DNA of 64,000 bases, taken from contig NZ_CP059987.1 of NCBI RefSeq assembly GCF_014483895.1, positions 2,418,001 through 2,482,000 of the forward strand, given 5' to 3'. Within the stretch, counting starts at the first letter, position 1. Every line of letters starts with the position of its first letter. The notes beneath the pieces are model-generated. The model was not told where the DNA came from and searched no databases. It worked only from the letters and a program-made list of their open reading frames with translations. This DNA comes from Protaetiibacter sp. SSC-01 (GTDB taxonomy: Bacteria; Actinomycetota; Actinomycetes; Actinomycetales; Microbacteriaceae). Positions 7,272 through 15,718 of this stretch are shown here, piece after piece. Both the position numbers and the translations under genes were made by a program.

Positions 7272-8324
7272 TCAGTCCGCGAGCGCGGCCGCGTGCGAGG
7301 TCCGCGGGATCTCGAGCCAGAGCTCGACCTCGTCGTCGGGCTCGCCGCCGAGCAACGTGACGGCCTCGTCGTCGACCGTGCGGAGACCGACCACCGTGAC
7401 CGCGACATCCGAGCCCTCGGGCACGGTGCGCGCGATGACGCGATCGGCCGTCGTCTCGCGGAGTGCGAGCGCGAGCCGCCCGAGAACGCGGTCGAGCTCG
7501 GCGTCGGAGAGGTCGTCGATGCCGCCCTCGTCGAGCAGGGTCACGATCGTGCCCCGCCGGCGGGCGAGCATGACCTGCTCGCGCACGGCGTCGTTGAGCA
7601 GCTTGCGTCCGCGGATCTCGTCGCGGATGGCCGCCTCGAGGTGGAGGCACTCGGCGCGCTGAGCGGGCGTCAGGTCGCCGCCCGAGGCGCGGATGGTGCG
7701 CAGCATCGGCAGCGCCATCACGCTCGTCTGCCCGAGGCGGAACTGGCGCTCGTGCAGGTGCGCCTCCTGCGCCGCCTGCCACTCGGTCGCCTCGCGCTCG
7801 GCCTGCGCGAAGCGCTCCGAGTCGCGCGAGGCCTTCGCGAGCGTGTTGGTGAGGATGTGCGCGACGCCGACCCACGACGCCGAGCCGATCACGCCGATCG
7901 TGCCGAGCGCGCCCGCGCCCGACCAGAAGAGCGTCTGCACGACGAGGAAGATGATGCCCGCCCACGCGAAGCCCGGGCGCAGGCGCACGGTGGTGATCGT
8001 CATGAGCGTGCCGATCGCCGCGACGTACCAGGTCGCGTACCCGTTGCCCCCCGGGCGGGCGGGGTCGAGCACGACCGTGATGAGCGGCGGGAGCGCCACG
8101 GCGACGCCGAGCGAGAACGACGCGAGCCAGATCGGCATCCGTCCCTCGCGCGTCGGCCACAGCACCGCGGCCGTCACGACGGCGTAGAGGATCATGCCCG
8201 CGACGACCGCGCCCGGCTCGCTCGCGTAGCCCATCGTGAGCGAGTAGCCGGCGAGCACGAGGTGGTAGCCCGAGAACACCGCCGCGAGGGCGACGATGAG
8301 CACGCGGGGAACGCCGATCGTCAT
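7272..8324 (-). CDS. Membrane protein with a kinase-like layout but no visible catalytic motifs
   Basis: 350 residues: several hydrophobic segments in the first 165 or so residues, then a helical linker (SRDSERFAQAEREATEWQAAQEAHLHERQ) and a C-terminal region ending in VAVTVVGLRTVDDEAVTLLGGEPDDEVELWLEIPRT. The layout mirrors the sensor kinase encoded just upstream, with which it overlaps by 4 nt (ATGA). Yet I find no phospho-acceptor histidine box, no N-box asparagine motif and no DxGxG glycine box. I infer a degenerate, pseudokinase-like partner or accessory sensor of the two-component system. The family is not recognised; function unknown. Confidence 0.65.
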   Translation of the reverse strand: MTIGVPRVLIVALAAVFSGYHLVLAGYSLTMGYASEPGAVVAGMILYAVVTAAVLWPTREGRMPIWLASFSLGVAVALPPLITVVLDPARPGGNGYATWYVAAIGTLMTITTVRLRPGFAWAGIIFLVVQTLFWSGAGALGTIGVIGSASWVGVAHILTNTLAKASRDSERFAQAEREATEWQAAQEAHLHERQFRLGQTSVMALPMLRTIRASGGDLTPAQRAECLHLEAAIRDEIRGRKLLNDAVREQVMLARRRGTIVTLLDEGGIDDLSDAELDRVLGRLALALRETTADRVIARTVPEGSDVAVTVVGLRTVDDEAVTLLGGEPDDEVELWLEIPRTSHAAALAD

Positions 8325-9550
8325 CGCGCACCCCCCTTCGGCGCGGGCCAGTGCAGCGCGACGACGGTGCCCTCGTCGAACGCCGTGTCGATGACGGCGG
8401 CACCGCCGACGCTCGCGACGCGCTCGAGGATCGACACGCGCACGCCGAGGCGCTCGGTCGGCACGGCATCCGGGTCGAAGCCCACGCCCCGGTCGCCGAC
8501 CTCGATCACGAGGTCGTCGGCGTCGCCGCGGATGACGGCCCAGCGGTCGACGTGCCCGCCCGCGTGCTGGAGGCTGTTGACCATCGCCTGCACCGCGGCC
8601 GAGTAGAGGGCCTCGGCGACGGCGACCGGGATGCGGCCGAAGCGGACGCGATCGGCGTCGACGCGTACGGGCTCCGAGAGCGCGGCGGCGGCATCCGCGA
8701 TGCGGTTCGCGAGGGCGGCGACGGAGACCTCGGCGTCGCCCTGCGGCGCCTCGGTCACGGCGTCGCGCAGATGGCCGATCGCGTTCCCCGCCATGTGCGC
8801 TGCGAGCTCCTTCGACTCGACGCTCTCGGCGCGCGCCGCCGACAGCAGCGTCGTGAGCACGCTGTCGTGCACGATCGCGTCGACCTGCACGCGCTCCGCC
8901 TCGATCGCGTGCTGGCGCACGGCGTGCCCGTAGCGCTCGAGCGCGGTCGCCTGCGCGCGGTCGACCGACGACGCCGCGTTCCGCAGGATCGCCGTGATGA
9001 TCGTGATGGCGCCGCCGAGGATGATCGCGTAGACGGAGTCGAGCACCGACTGGGTGATCGTGACCCCGCCGCCGGGGGGCGTGATCCGGATCATCCCGTA
9101 GAGCAACGGCACGACGACGACGTAGACCGTCGCGAGACGGATGCCGAGGCCGACGGTCGCCATCGCCGTCGCGATCGTGAGCGTGTAGTAGAGCCAGTAG
9201 CTCTCGTCGGGCGCCTCCGCGGGATCGAGCACTGCGAAGGGCCAGCTGAAGAGCGCGACGAGGTAGACGACGGCGAACGTCACGTGCCCGACCCGCATCC
9301 AGCGCCCGAAGGTCGACGCGACGGCCGTGAAGGCGAGCGCCGCGACGAGCGTGCCGACCATGACGACCGACCACGTCGGGTGCATGTTCGGCAGCTGGTC
9401 GGCCATCGCCGGCACCGACTGCAGCATGAACGCGATGCCGAAGCCGGCGGCCGTGCGTGCGATTGCCGTCGTGACGCGCACGAGGCTCAGAGGGTTGCGG
9501 ACGGTCCGGCCCCGCGGGACGGCGGTGGGTGCCGCGAGGGCGTCAGCCAT
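8321..9550 (-). CDS. Sensor histidine kinase, NarL-partner type
   Basis: 409 residues with about five or six membrane segments in the first 200 residues, then the dimerisation/phospho-acceptor segment VDAIVHDSVLTTLLSAAR containing the candidate His. The HATPase domain follows, with the N-box AMVNSLQHAGG and the glycine box EVGDRGVGFDPDAV, and then ERLGVRVSILERVASVGG. This is the arrangement of kinases paired with LuxR/NarL regulators. The N-terminal membrane domain has no recognisable ligand fold. It overlaps the response regulator gene by 8 nt upstream and the next membrane protein by 4 nt, so three proteins are co-produced. Signal unknown. Confidence 0.85.
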   Translation of the reverse strand: MADALAAPTAVPRGRTVRNPLSLVRVTTAIARTAAGFGIAFMLQSVPAMADQLPNMHPTWSVVMVGTLVAALAFTAVASTFGRWMRVGHVTFAVVYLVALFSWPFAVLDPAEAPDESYWLYYTLTIATAMATVGLGIRLATVYVVVVPLLYGMIRITPPGGGVTITQSVLDSVYAIILGGAITIITAILRNAASSVDRAQATALERYGHAVRQHAIEAERVQVDAIVHDSVLTTLLSAARAESVESKELAAHMAGNAIGHLRDAVTEAPQGDAEVSVAALANRIADAAAALSEPVRVDADRVRFGRIPVAVAEALYSAAVQAMVNSLQHAGGHVDRWAVIRGDADDLVIEVGDRGVGFDPDAVPTERLGVRVSILERVASVGGAAVIDTAFDEGTVVALHWPAPKGGAR

Positions 9551-10244
9551 CGCTGTCGGAGTCGAGCCCCGGCAGGATGCCGTCTTCGACCGCCCGACGC
9601 AGGAGGTCCACCTTCGTGGGGGCGGGACGCCCGACCTCGACGTACTTGGCGCGGATGCGGTCGAGGTACTCGCGCGCCGTCGAGTAGCCGATGCCGAGCT
9701 GCTCGGCCGCGAGCTTGAGCGGGAGCCCCGAGGCGTACAGGTGCAGGATCTCGCGCTCGCGGCGGCCCAGCTCGGCCTTCGCGAAGTCGCGATCGGCGTC
9801 GATCGCGCTCGCCCACTCGAGGTTGTTGAGCACCTCGCCGCGCGCGACCGTCGCGGCCGCCGTCACGACGGTGCGCATGGAGGCCGACTTGGGGATGACG
9901 CCCGCGGCACCGGCGGCGAGCGCCTCGCGCACGAGGTCGACGCGGTCGGCGATCGAGTGCACGAGCACGGGGGCGCCGATCGCCTGCACGCTCTTGACGT
10001 TCTGGGTGACGCTCGAGCCGTCGCCGAGCGACAGGTCGAGCACGACGACGTCGACCTCACGGCCGGCGAGCCCCTCGATGAGCTCGGGCACGTTGGGCGC
10101 GGCGAGGGCGAAGTCGTGCCCCGCCTCGACGAACGCCGCCTTGAGACCCACCCGCACCGACTCGTGGTCGTCGACGACGGCGACGCGCGCGGGTCGCGCC
10201 TGGGCGCCTGTTCCGGGTTCGGATCGATCCACCACGGTGCTCAT
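9543..10244 (-). CDS. LuxR/NarL-family response regulator
   Basis: 233 residues. The receiver domain has the acidic pair in VAVVDDHESVRVG, the phospho-acceptor Asp in VVVLDLSLGD, and the conserved Lys in GVIPKSAS. The C-terminal GerE-type helix-turn-helix is LGRREREILHLYASGLPLKLAAEQLGIGYSTAREYLDRIRAKY. It is the first gene of the regulator-kinase-membrane protein operon. A TACGAT box (-10) lies about 44 nt before the ATG, with GGAGAGAG as ribosome-binding site, so the leader is short but present. Targets unknown; the operon itself is the usual first candidate. Confidence 0.92.
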   Translation of the reverse strand: MSTVVDRSEPGTGAQARPARVAVVDDHESVRVGLKAAFVEAGHDFALAAPNVPELIEGLAGREVDVVVLDLSLGDGSSVTQNVKSVQAIGAPVLVHSIADRVDLVREALAAGAAGVIPKSASMRTVVTAAATVARGEVLNNLEWASAIDADRDFAKAELGRREREILHLYASGLPLKLAAEQLGIGYSTAREYLDRIRAKYVEVGRPAPTKVDLLRRAVEDGILPGLDSDSDG

Positions 10245-10329
10245 GCTCTCTCCAGGTCGGGTGCGGCGGGCCGCCGCGGCTCATCGTAGCGCGAGGGACG
10301 CACCACGGGGTGGAACGGGCTGTCCACCG

Positions 10330-11550
10330 TCATGCGCGCACGAACGCGCCGACCGCCTCGACGTGGTGCGTGCTCGGGAACAGATCGAAGGCGCGCAGCC
10401 CCGTGAGCTCGTAGCCGAGCTCGCGCAGGAGCCCCGCGTCGCGTGCGAACGCGACGGGGTCGCAGGCCACATAGACGAGCTGCGCGGGGCGCACGGCGGC
10501 GATCGCGGCGAGCACCTCGCGCCCCGCGCCCGACCGCGGCGGGTCGAGCACGACGGTCGCGGCGGCGAGCCGCGCGCGTTCCGGGACGGATGCGTCGGCG
10601 AGCGTCTGAACCCAGCGCTCGACGCGAGCGGTGAGGGCCTGGGCGCCGAGCCAGTCGGCGAGGTTCTCCTGCGCGTGCTCGGTGGCGCGCGGGTCGGACT
10701 CGACCGAGGTGATGCGCACGCTCGACCCGAAGCGGTCGCCGACGGCGGCCGCGAGGAGGCCGACACCGCCGTAGAGGTCGAGGTTGGCGGCGCGCGGGTC
10801 GAAGAGGGTCTCGTCGATCGCCTCCTGCACGGCGCGCGTGAGCGTCGCGGGCGCGGCGGAGTGCACCTGCCAGAAGCCCGCGTCGTCGACGCGGAACTCG
10901 CGGTCGCCCACGCGCTCGCGGATGACGGTCGGGGTCTGCGTGCCGAGGATGAGGCGGGCACCGCCCACGCTCGGCGCGATCACCTCGACGGCACCGCCCG
11001 CGTGCTCCGGCATCCGCTCGCCCAGCGGGGCGGTCTCGCGCAGCTCGGCGGTGCCGAGCGGCAGGTCGGCGACGGGCACGACGCGGTGCGAGCGCGCGGC
11101 GTACGGGCCGATCGTGCCGTCGTCGGCGACGTGGAGGCGCTCGCGCGTGCGCCATCCGCCGCCGTCGGCCGGGCCCTCGACGGCCTCGACATCGACCTCG
11201 CGCTCGATGCGCGCCATGCGCGCGAGGGAGTCGGAGATGACGTGCGCCTTGAGCGTGCGCTGGTGCTCGGGCTCGATGTGTCCGAAATCGGCGCCGCCGG
11301 GACGCTCCGCGGGGTCGCGCGACACGTCGGCCTCGGGCCACAGGTGCGGCCGCCGGTGCGGGCTCGCCTCGAGCACCTCGACCGTGTCGGCCCACCAGAA
11401 GCGCGGCTTCCGGTCGTCGGAGATGCGTGCGCGCACGCGCTCGCCCGGGATCGCATCCGCGACGAATATCACGCGCCCGTCGAGCCGGGCCACGCCGTAG
11501 CCGCCGTGGGCGATGTTGGTAGCCTCGACCTCGACCTCGCGGCCCTTCAT
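10330..11550 (-). CDS. TRAM-domain RNA (uracil-5-)-methyltransferase, TrmA/RlmC/RlmD type
   Basis: SAM-dependent methyltransferase, probably acting on a uridine in 23S rRNA or tRNA. It opens with a TRAM RNA-binding domain (VEVEATNIAHGGYGVARLDGRVIFVADAIPGERVRARI), then has the class I SAM-binding strand DLYGGVGLLAAAVGD, the catalytic-site DPPRSGAGREV, and YVACDPVAFARD in place of the usual SCNP. The conserved C-terminal FPSTHHVE closes the family pattern. 406 residues from the ATG at 11550; ATGs at 11559 and 11571 are alternatives. TAGGAA 8 nt upstream favours 11550. Divergent from maf with only 30 bp between. The exact target base cannot be deduced. Confidence 0.9.
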   Translation of the reverse strand: MKGREVEVEATNIAHGGYGVARLDGRVIFVADAIPGERVRARISDDRKPRFWWADTVEVLEASPHRRPHLWPEADVSRDPAERPGGADFGHIEPEHQRTLKAHVISDSLARMARIEREVDVEAVEGPADGGGWRTRERLHVADDGTIGPYAARSHRVVPVADLPLGTAELRETAPLGERMPEHAGGAVEVIAPSVGGARLILGTQTPTVIRERVGDREFRVDDAGFWQVHSAAPATLTRAVQEAIDETLFDPRAANLDLYGGVGLLAAAVGDRFGSSVRITSVESDPRATEHAQENLADWLGAQALTARVERWVQTLADASVPERARLAAATVVLDPPRSGAGREVLAAIAAVRPAQLVYVACDPVAFARDAGLLRELGYELTGLRAFDLFPSTHHVEAVGAFVRA

Positions 11551-11580
11551 GTCACCCATTCCTACGAGCATAGGAGCCCT

Positions 11581-12207
11581 GTGCGGCTGTACCTGGCATC
11601 CACCTCCCCGGCCCGCCTCGCGACGCTGCGCGCCGTCGGCATCGAGCCCGTGCCCGTGCCGTCGCACGTGGACGAGGATGCCGTGGCCGCGGCCGCCGGA
11701 CCGCAGGACCCGGACGCCTTCGTGACCCTCCTCGCGCGGGCCAAGGCGGAGGCCGTGGCCGAACGGCTCGTCGACGACGGAGGGCTCGACGGGCTCGTGC
11801 TCGGCGGCGACTCGGCGTTCGAGATCGACGGCGTCGTGCACGGCAAGCCGCACCTGCCCGAGACGGCGCGCGAGCGCTGGCGCGCCCAGCGCGGGCGCTC
11901 GGGCGTGCTGCACTCGGGCCACTGGCTCATCGACGCGCGCGGCGGGCTGCTCGGCCGCGCCGTGGGGGGCGCGACGAGCGCGGTCGTGCACTTCGCATCC
12001 GACATCACCGACGACGAGATCGACGCGTACATCGCGACGGGCGAGCCGCTCGAGGTGGCCGGCGCCTTCACGATCGACTCCAAGGGCGCGGGCTTCATCG
12101 ACCGCATCGAGGGCGACCCGCACACGGTCGTGGGGCTGAGCGTGCCGTACCTGCGCACGCTCGTGCGCTCGCTCGGCATCGAGTGGCCGGAGCTCTGGAA
12201 CCGCTGA
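11581..12207 (+). CDS. maf: Maf-family nucleoside triphosphate pyrophosphatase
   Basis: House-cleaning enzyme that hydrolyses non-canonical or m5U/UTP-type nucleotides. The 208-residue protein has the N-terminal LYLASTSPARLATLRAVGI loop, the catalytic aspartate region VLGGDSAFEIDG, the HFASDITDDEIDAYIATGEPLEVAGAFTIDSKGAGFID block and the PHTVVGLSVPYL segment. The usual S-S-P-x-R-x-x-L is here STSPARLATL. GTG start at 11581. It sits between the methyltransferase and the carboxylase alpha gene, as in M. tuberculosis where maf follows accE5. Confidence 0.93.
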   Translation: MRLYLASTSPARLATLRAVGIEPVPVPSHVDEDAVAAAAGPQDPDAFVTLLARAKAEAVAERLVDDGGLDGLVLGGDSAFEIDGVVHGKPHLPETARERWRAQRGRSGVLHSGHWLIDARGGLLGRAVGGATSAVVHFASDITDDEIDAYIATGEPLEVAGAFTIDSKGAGFIDRIEGDPHTVVGLSVPYLRTLVRSLGIEWPELWNR

Positions 12208-12292
12208 GCCGCCGCCGATCGTTGTAGACGCAACGCAAGCCGTCGCGGCGTGTTTGTGCCCGCCCGACAACGGTTCGGAATACCGCGGCCCC

Positions 12293-12298
12293 TAGGCT
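12293..12298 (+). promoter_or_regulatory. Promoter (-10) of the carboxylase alpha gene
   Basis: TAGGCT lies 9 nt before the ATG of the biotin carboxylase gene. The 100-nt intergenic region also holds CGTTG-tagacg-CAACG, a small hairpin after maf. No convincing -35 was found. Confidence 0.5.
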
Positions 12299-12307
12299 GG
12301 GGACACT

Positions 12308-14065
12308 ATGCCTCGCATCACGAAGGTCCTGATCGCGAATCGGGGAGAGATCGCGGTGCGCGTGATCCGCGCCGCCCGCGACGCCGGAATCGCATCCGTC
12401 GCCGTCTACGCCGACCAGGACCGCGGTGCGCGGCACGTCGTGCTCGCCGACGAGGCGTACGCCCTCGACGGCTCGACGAGCGCCACGACCTACCTCGTCA
12501 TCGACAAGATCCTCTCCGTCGCCCGCCGCTCGGGCGCCGACGCCGTGCACCCCGGCTACGGCTTCCTCGCCGAGAACGCCGACTTCGCGCGCGCCGTCAT
12601 CGACGCCGGACTCATCTGGATCGGCCCCTCGCCGGATGCCATCGAGCGCCTCGGCGACAAGGTGTCGGCCCGCCACGTGGCCGAGAAGGTGGGCGCCCCG
12701 CTCGCCCCCGGAACCCTCAACCCCGTCTCGGGCGCCGACGAGGTGCTCGAGTTCGTCGACCAGCACGGCCTGCCCGTCGCCATCAAGGCGGCGTTCGGCG
12801 GCGGCGGGCGCGGCCTCAAGGTCGCCCGCACGCGCGAGGAGGTGCCGGAGCTCTTCGATTCCGCCACGCGCGAGGCCGTCGCGGCGTTCGGCCGCGGCGA
12901 GTGCTTCGTCGAGAAGTACCTCGACAAGCCGCGCCACGTCGAAACCCAGTGCCTCGCGGATGCCGAGGGCAACGTCGTCGTCGTGTCGACGCGCGACTGC
13001 TCGCTGCAGCGCCGCCACCAGAAGCTCGTCGAGGAGGCGCCCGCGCCGTTCCTCACCGACGAGCAGCGCGAGCTGCTCTACAGCTCGTCGAAGGCCATCC
13101 TCAAGGAGGTCGGCTACGTCGGCGCCGGCACGTGCGAGTTCCTCATCGGGGTCGACGGCACGGTGTCGTTCCTCGAGGTCAACACGCGACTCCAGGTCGA
13201 GCACCCGGTCTCCGAGGAGGTCACCGGCATCGACCTCGTGCGCGAGCAGTTCCGCATCGCCGAGGGCGGCATCCTCGACTACCCGGACCCCGTGACCCAC
13301 GGCCACTCGATCGAGTTCCGCATCAACGGCGAGGACCCGGGTCGCAACTTCCTGCCGACCCCGGGCCCCATCCAGGCGATCCGCTACCCGGGCGGCCCCG
13401 GCGTGCGCGTCGACTCGGGTGTCACGACGGGCGACGAGATCTCGGGCGCCTTCGACTCCCTCATCGCGAAGCTCATCGTGACCGGCTCGACGCGCGAGGA
13501 CGCCCTCGAGCGCGCCCGCCGCGCGCTCGACGAGTTCGAGGTCGCGGGCCTGCCGACCGTCATCCCGTTCCACCGCGCGATCGTGCGCGACCCCGCGTTC
13601 ACCGCCGAGAGCGGCGAGTTCGGCGTCTTCACGCGCTGGATCGAGACCGAGTTCTCGGGCGAGCTCGAGCCCTGGGGCGGCGTGCTCGCCGAGGCCTCGG
13701 CTCCCGAGAAGCGCCACTCGGTCGTCGTCGAGGTCGAGGGCAAGCGCGTCGCGGTGTCGCTCCCGACGACGCTCCTGCCGTCCGCCACGGTGTCCGCTCC
13801 CCCGCCCCCGCGTCGCCGCGGCGGCTCGCGCGCGGTGTCGACGGCATCCGGCGACGCGGTCAAGGCGCCCATGCAGGCGACGGTCGTCAAGGTCGCGGTG
13901 AACGAGGGTGACAAGGTCGTCAAGGGCGACCTCGTGGTCGTGCTCGAGGCGATGAAGATGGAGCAGCCGCTCACGGCCCACAAGGACGGCACGATCGGCC
14001 CGATCGACGCCACCGTCGGCGCCACCGTCTCCTCCGGCCACCTGCTCCTGACGATCGCCGACTGA
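12308..14065 (+). CDS. accA3: Acyl-CoA carboxylase alpha subunit: biotin carboxylase plus biotin carrier domain
   Basis: Carboxylates its own biotin with bicarbonate and ATP and delivers it to the beta subunit. The 585 residues contain the biotin carboxylase N-domain ([20 protein letters not shown]), the ATP-grasp domain with [13 protein letters not shown] and [20 protein letters not shown], and a C-terminal biotinyl domain with the modified Lys in EAMKMEQPL. Between them lies a Pro/Arg linker near residue 500. This is the AccA3/AccA2 architecture of actinobacteria. It is apart from its beta and epsilon partners at 5.0-6.8 kb. BirA (3.4 kb) would biotinylate it. Name taken by synteny. Confidence 0.95.
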   Translation: MPRITKVLIANRGEIAVRVIRAARDAGIASVAVYADQDRGARHVVLADEAYALDGSTSATTYLVIDKILSVARRSGADAVHPGYGFLAENADFARAVIDAGLIWIGPSPDAIERLGDKVSARHVAEKVGAPLAPGTLNPVSGADEVLEFVDQHGLPVAIKAAFGGGGRGLKVARTREEVPELFDSATREAVAAFGRGECFVEKYLDKPRHVETQCLADAEGNVVVVSTRDCSLQRRHQKLVEEAPAPFLTDEQRELLYSSSKAILKEVGYVGAGTCEFLIGVDGTVSFLEVNTRLQVEHPVSEEVTGIDLVREQFRIAEGGILDYPDPVTHGHSIEFRINGEDPGRNFLPTPGPIQAIRYPGGPGVRVDSGVTTGDEISGAFDSLIAKLIVTGSTREDALERARRALDEFEVAGLPTVIPFHRAIVRDPAFTAESGEFGVFTRWIETEFSGELEPWGGVLAEASAPEKRHSVVVEVEGKRVAVSLPTTLLPSATVSAPPPPRRRGGSRAVSTASGDAVKAPMQATVVKVAVNEGDKVVKGDLVVVLEAMKMEQPLTAHKDGTIGPIDATVGATVSSGHLLLTIAD

Positions 14066-14074
14066 CCCCGTCCC

Positions 14075-14143
14075 GTCCGCGAAAGTACGTACTTTTCGTC
14101 CGTACAGGCCCGTCAGAACGGAAAAGTACGTACTCTCGCGGAC
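14075..14143. repeat. Palindromic repeat, copy A (GTCCGCGA...TCGCGGAC family)
   Basis: 23-bp arms with one mismatch: left GTCCGCGAAAGTACGTACTT plus TTC, right the inverse ending TCTCGCGGAC, separated by 23 nt. Each arm itself holds the perfect palindrome AAGTACGTACTT. It sits between the convergent ends of accA3 and lpdA, and so could end both transcripts. Three further copies are at 23305, 24250 and 50922. Confidence 0.9.
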
Positions 14144-14206
14144 GCTCGGGGCTGTGACGCGCACGCGCGGGTGCGCCGGCCGCGGGGGGCGCGGCGGGCG
14201 CGCGGG

Positions 14207-15643
14207 TCAGCGGACGATGTGCATGGCGCGGGCGGCATCCGTCACCGCGCCCGAGAGGGACGGGTAGACCGAGAACGCGCGCGCGAGCTGGTCGACCGTG
14301 AGGCGGTGCTCGACCGCGAGCGCGATCGGCAGGATGAGGTCGGACGCCTTCGGGGCCACGACGACGCCGCCGATGACCGTGCCCGAGCCCGTGCGGGCGA
14401 ACAGCTTCACGAAGCCGTCCTTGATGCCCTCCATCTTCGCGCGCGGGTTCGAGGCGAGCGGCAGCTTGTAGATCTCGCCCTGCGCGAGACCCTCCTCGAT
14501 CTGCTTCTGCGACCAGCCGACCGTCGCGACCTCGGGGTGCGTGAAGATGTTGCTCGTCACGTTGCGCAGCTCGGTGGGGTTCACGGCGTCGCCCATCGCG
14601 TGGAAGACGGCCGTGCGGCCCTGCATCGAGGCGACGGATGCGAGCGGCAGGAAGTCGGAGCAGTCGCCGACGCCGTAGATCATCGGCATCGAGGTGCGCG
14701 CGACGCGGTTGACGCGGATGTGGCCCGAGTCGGTGAGCTGCACGCCCGCCTCCTCGAGACCGATGCCCGCGGTGTTCGGCACGGAGCCGACGGCGAGGAG
14801 ACAGTGGGAGCCCTCGACCGTGCGTCCGTCGGCGAGCGTCACGACGACGCCGTCGCCCGAGCGCTCGACCGACTGCATGCGGGACTTCGAGAGCACCGTC
14901 ATGCCGCCGCGGACGAAGACGTTCTCGATGACGCGCGCGGCATCCGCGTCCTCTCCCGGGAGCACCTGATCGCGGCTCGAGACGAGCGTGACCTGCGCGC
15001 CGAGCGCGAGGTAGGCGGATGCGAACTCCGCACCGGTGACGCCGGAGCCGACGACGATGAGGTGCTCGGGCACCTCGTCGAGGTTGTAGAGCTGGGTCCA
15101 CGTGAGGATGCGCTTGCCGTCGGGCTTCGCGCTCGGCAGCACGCGCGGGCTCGAGCCCACCGCGACGACGAGCGTGTCGGCGGCGACCTCGTCGAAGTCG
15201 ACGCGCTTCTTGCCCTTGCCGGTCGACACGACGAGGCGGTCGGTGCCGTCGAGGCGGCCGTCGCCCGTGACGATGCGCACGCCCGCCTTCACGAGCTGCG
15301 ACTTCATGTCCTCCGACTGCTGACGCGCGAGCAGCATGAGGCGCTGGTTGACGGCCGCGAGGTTGACGGTGACCTCGGGCCGCACGGCGCGGCCCTTCTC
15401 GGTGCGCGTGAAGAACTGGACGCCGAGATCGGCGGCCTGGCCGACATCCGTCGCGGCCCCCGCGGTCGCGATGAGCGACTTCGACGGGACGACGTCGGTG
15501 AGCACCGCCGCGCCGCCGACGCCCGCACGTTCGACGAGCGTGACCTCCGCTCCGAGCTGCGCTCCCGTGAGGGCGGCTTCGTATCCGCCGGGCCCCCCTC
15601 CGAGGACGGCGATGCGTTGGGTCCGCTCGAACTCGTAGGGCAT
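14207..15643 (-). CDS. lpdA: NAD(P)H-quinone dehydrogenase of the LpdA type (flavoprotein disulfide reductase family)
   Basis: FAD-dependent pyridine nucleotide oxidoreductase. 478 residues with the FAD-binding GGGPGGYEAAL near the N-terminus, the NAD-binding VVGSGVTGAEFASAY, the GVGDCSD FAD motif and a dimerisation domain. In place of the redox disulfide CxxxxC, the sequence is GGAAVLTDVVPSKSLIATA, with no cysteine, so it cannot be a classical dihydrolipoamide dehydrogenase. M. tuberculosis LpdA (Rv3303c), which lacks a complete pair and reduces quinones, occupies the same genomic slot near punA and pmmB. GACAAT 6 nt before the ATG may be its -10. It is divergent from punA. Confidence 0.9.
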   Translation of the reverse strand: MPYEFERTQRIAVLGGGPGGYEAALTGAQLGAEVTLVERAGVGGAAVLTDVVPSKSLIATAGAATDVGQAADLGVQFFTRTEKGRAVRPEVTVNLAAVNQRLMLLARQQSEDMKSQLVKAGVRIVTGDGRLDGTDRLVVSTGKGKKRVDFDEVAADTLVVAVGSSPRVLPSAKPDGKRILTWTQLYNLDEVPEHLIVVGSGVTGAEFASAYLALGAQVTLVSSRDQVLPGEDADAARVIENVFVRGGMTVLSKSRMQSVERSGDGVVVTLADGRTVEGSHCLLAVGSVPNTAGIGLEEAGVQLTDSGHIRVNRVARTSMPMIYGVGDCSDFLPLASVASMQGRTAVFHAMGDAVNPTELRNVTSNIFTHPEVATVGWSQKQIEEGLAQGEIYKLPLASNPRAKMEGIKDGFVKLFARTGSGTVIGGVVVAPKASDLILPIALAVEHRLTVDQLARAFSVYPSLSGAVTDAARAMHIVR

Positions 15644-15718
15644 GCCTCAATTGTCGCGCATCCGCTGACCGGATACGCGCGACCGTCCGAACCGGGCCTC
15701 TGCTCGTAGAGTGAGGGG

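Noticed and set aside
14075-14143. Insertion-sequence terminal repeats
   Set aside because: No transposase, no target-site duplication, and the element is a single palindrome rather than paired ends; treated as REP-like.
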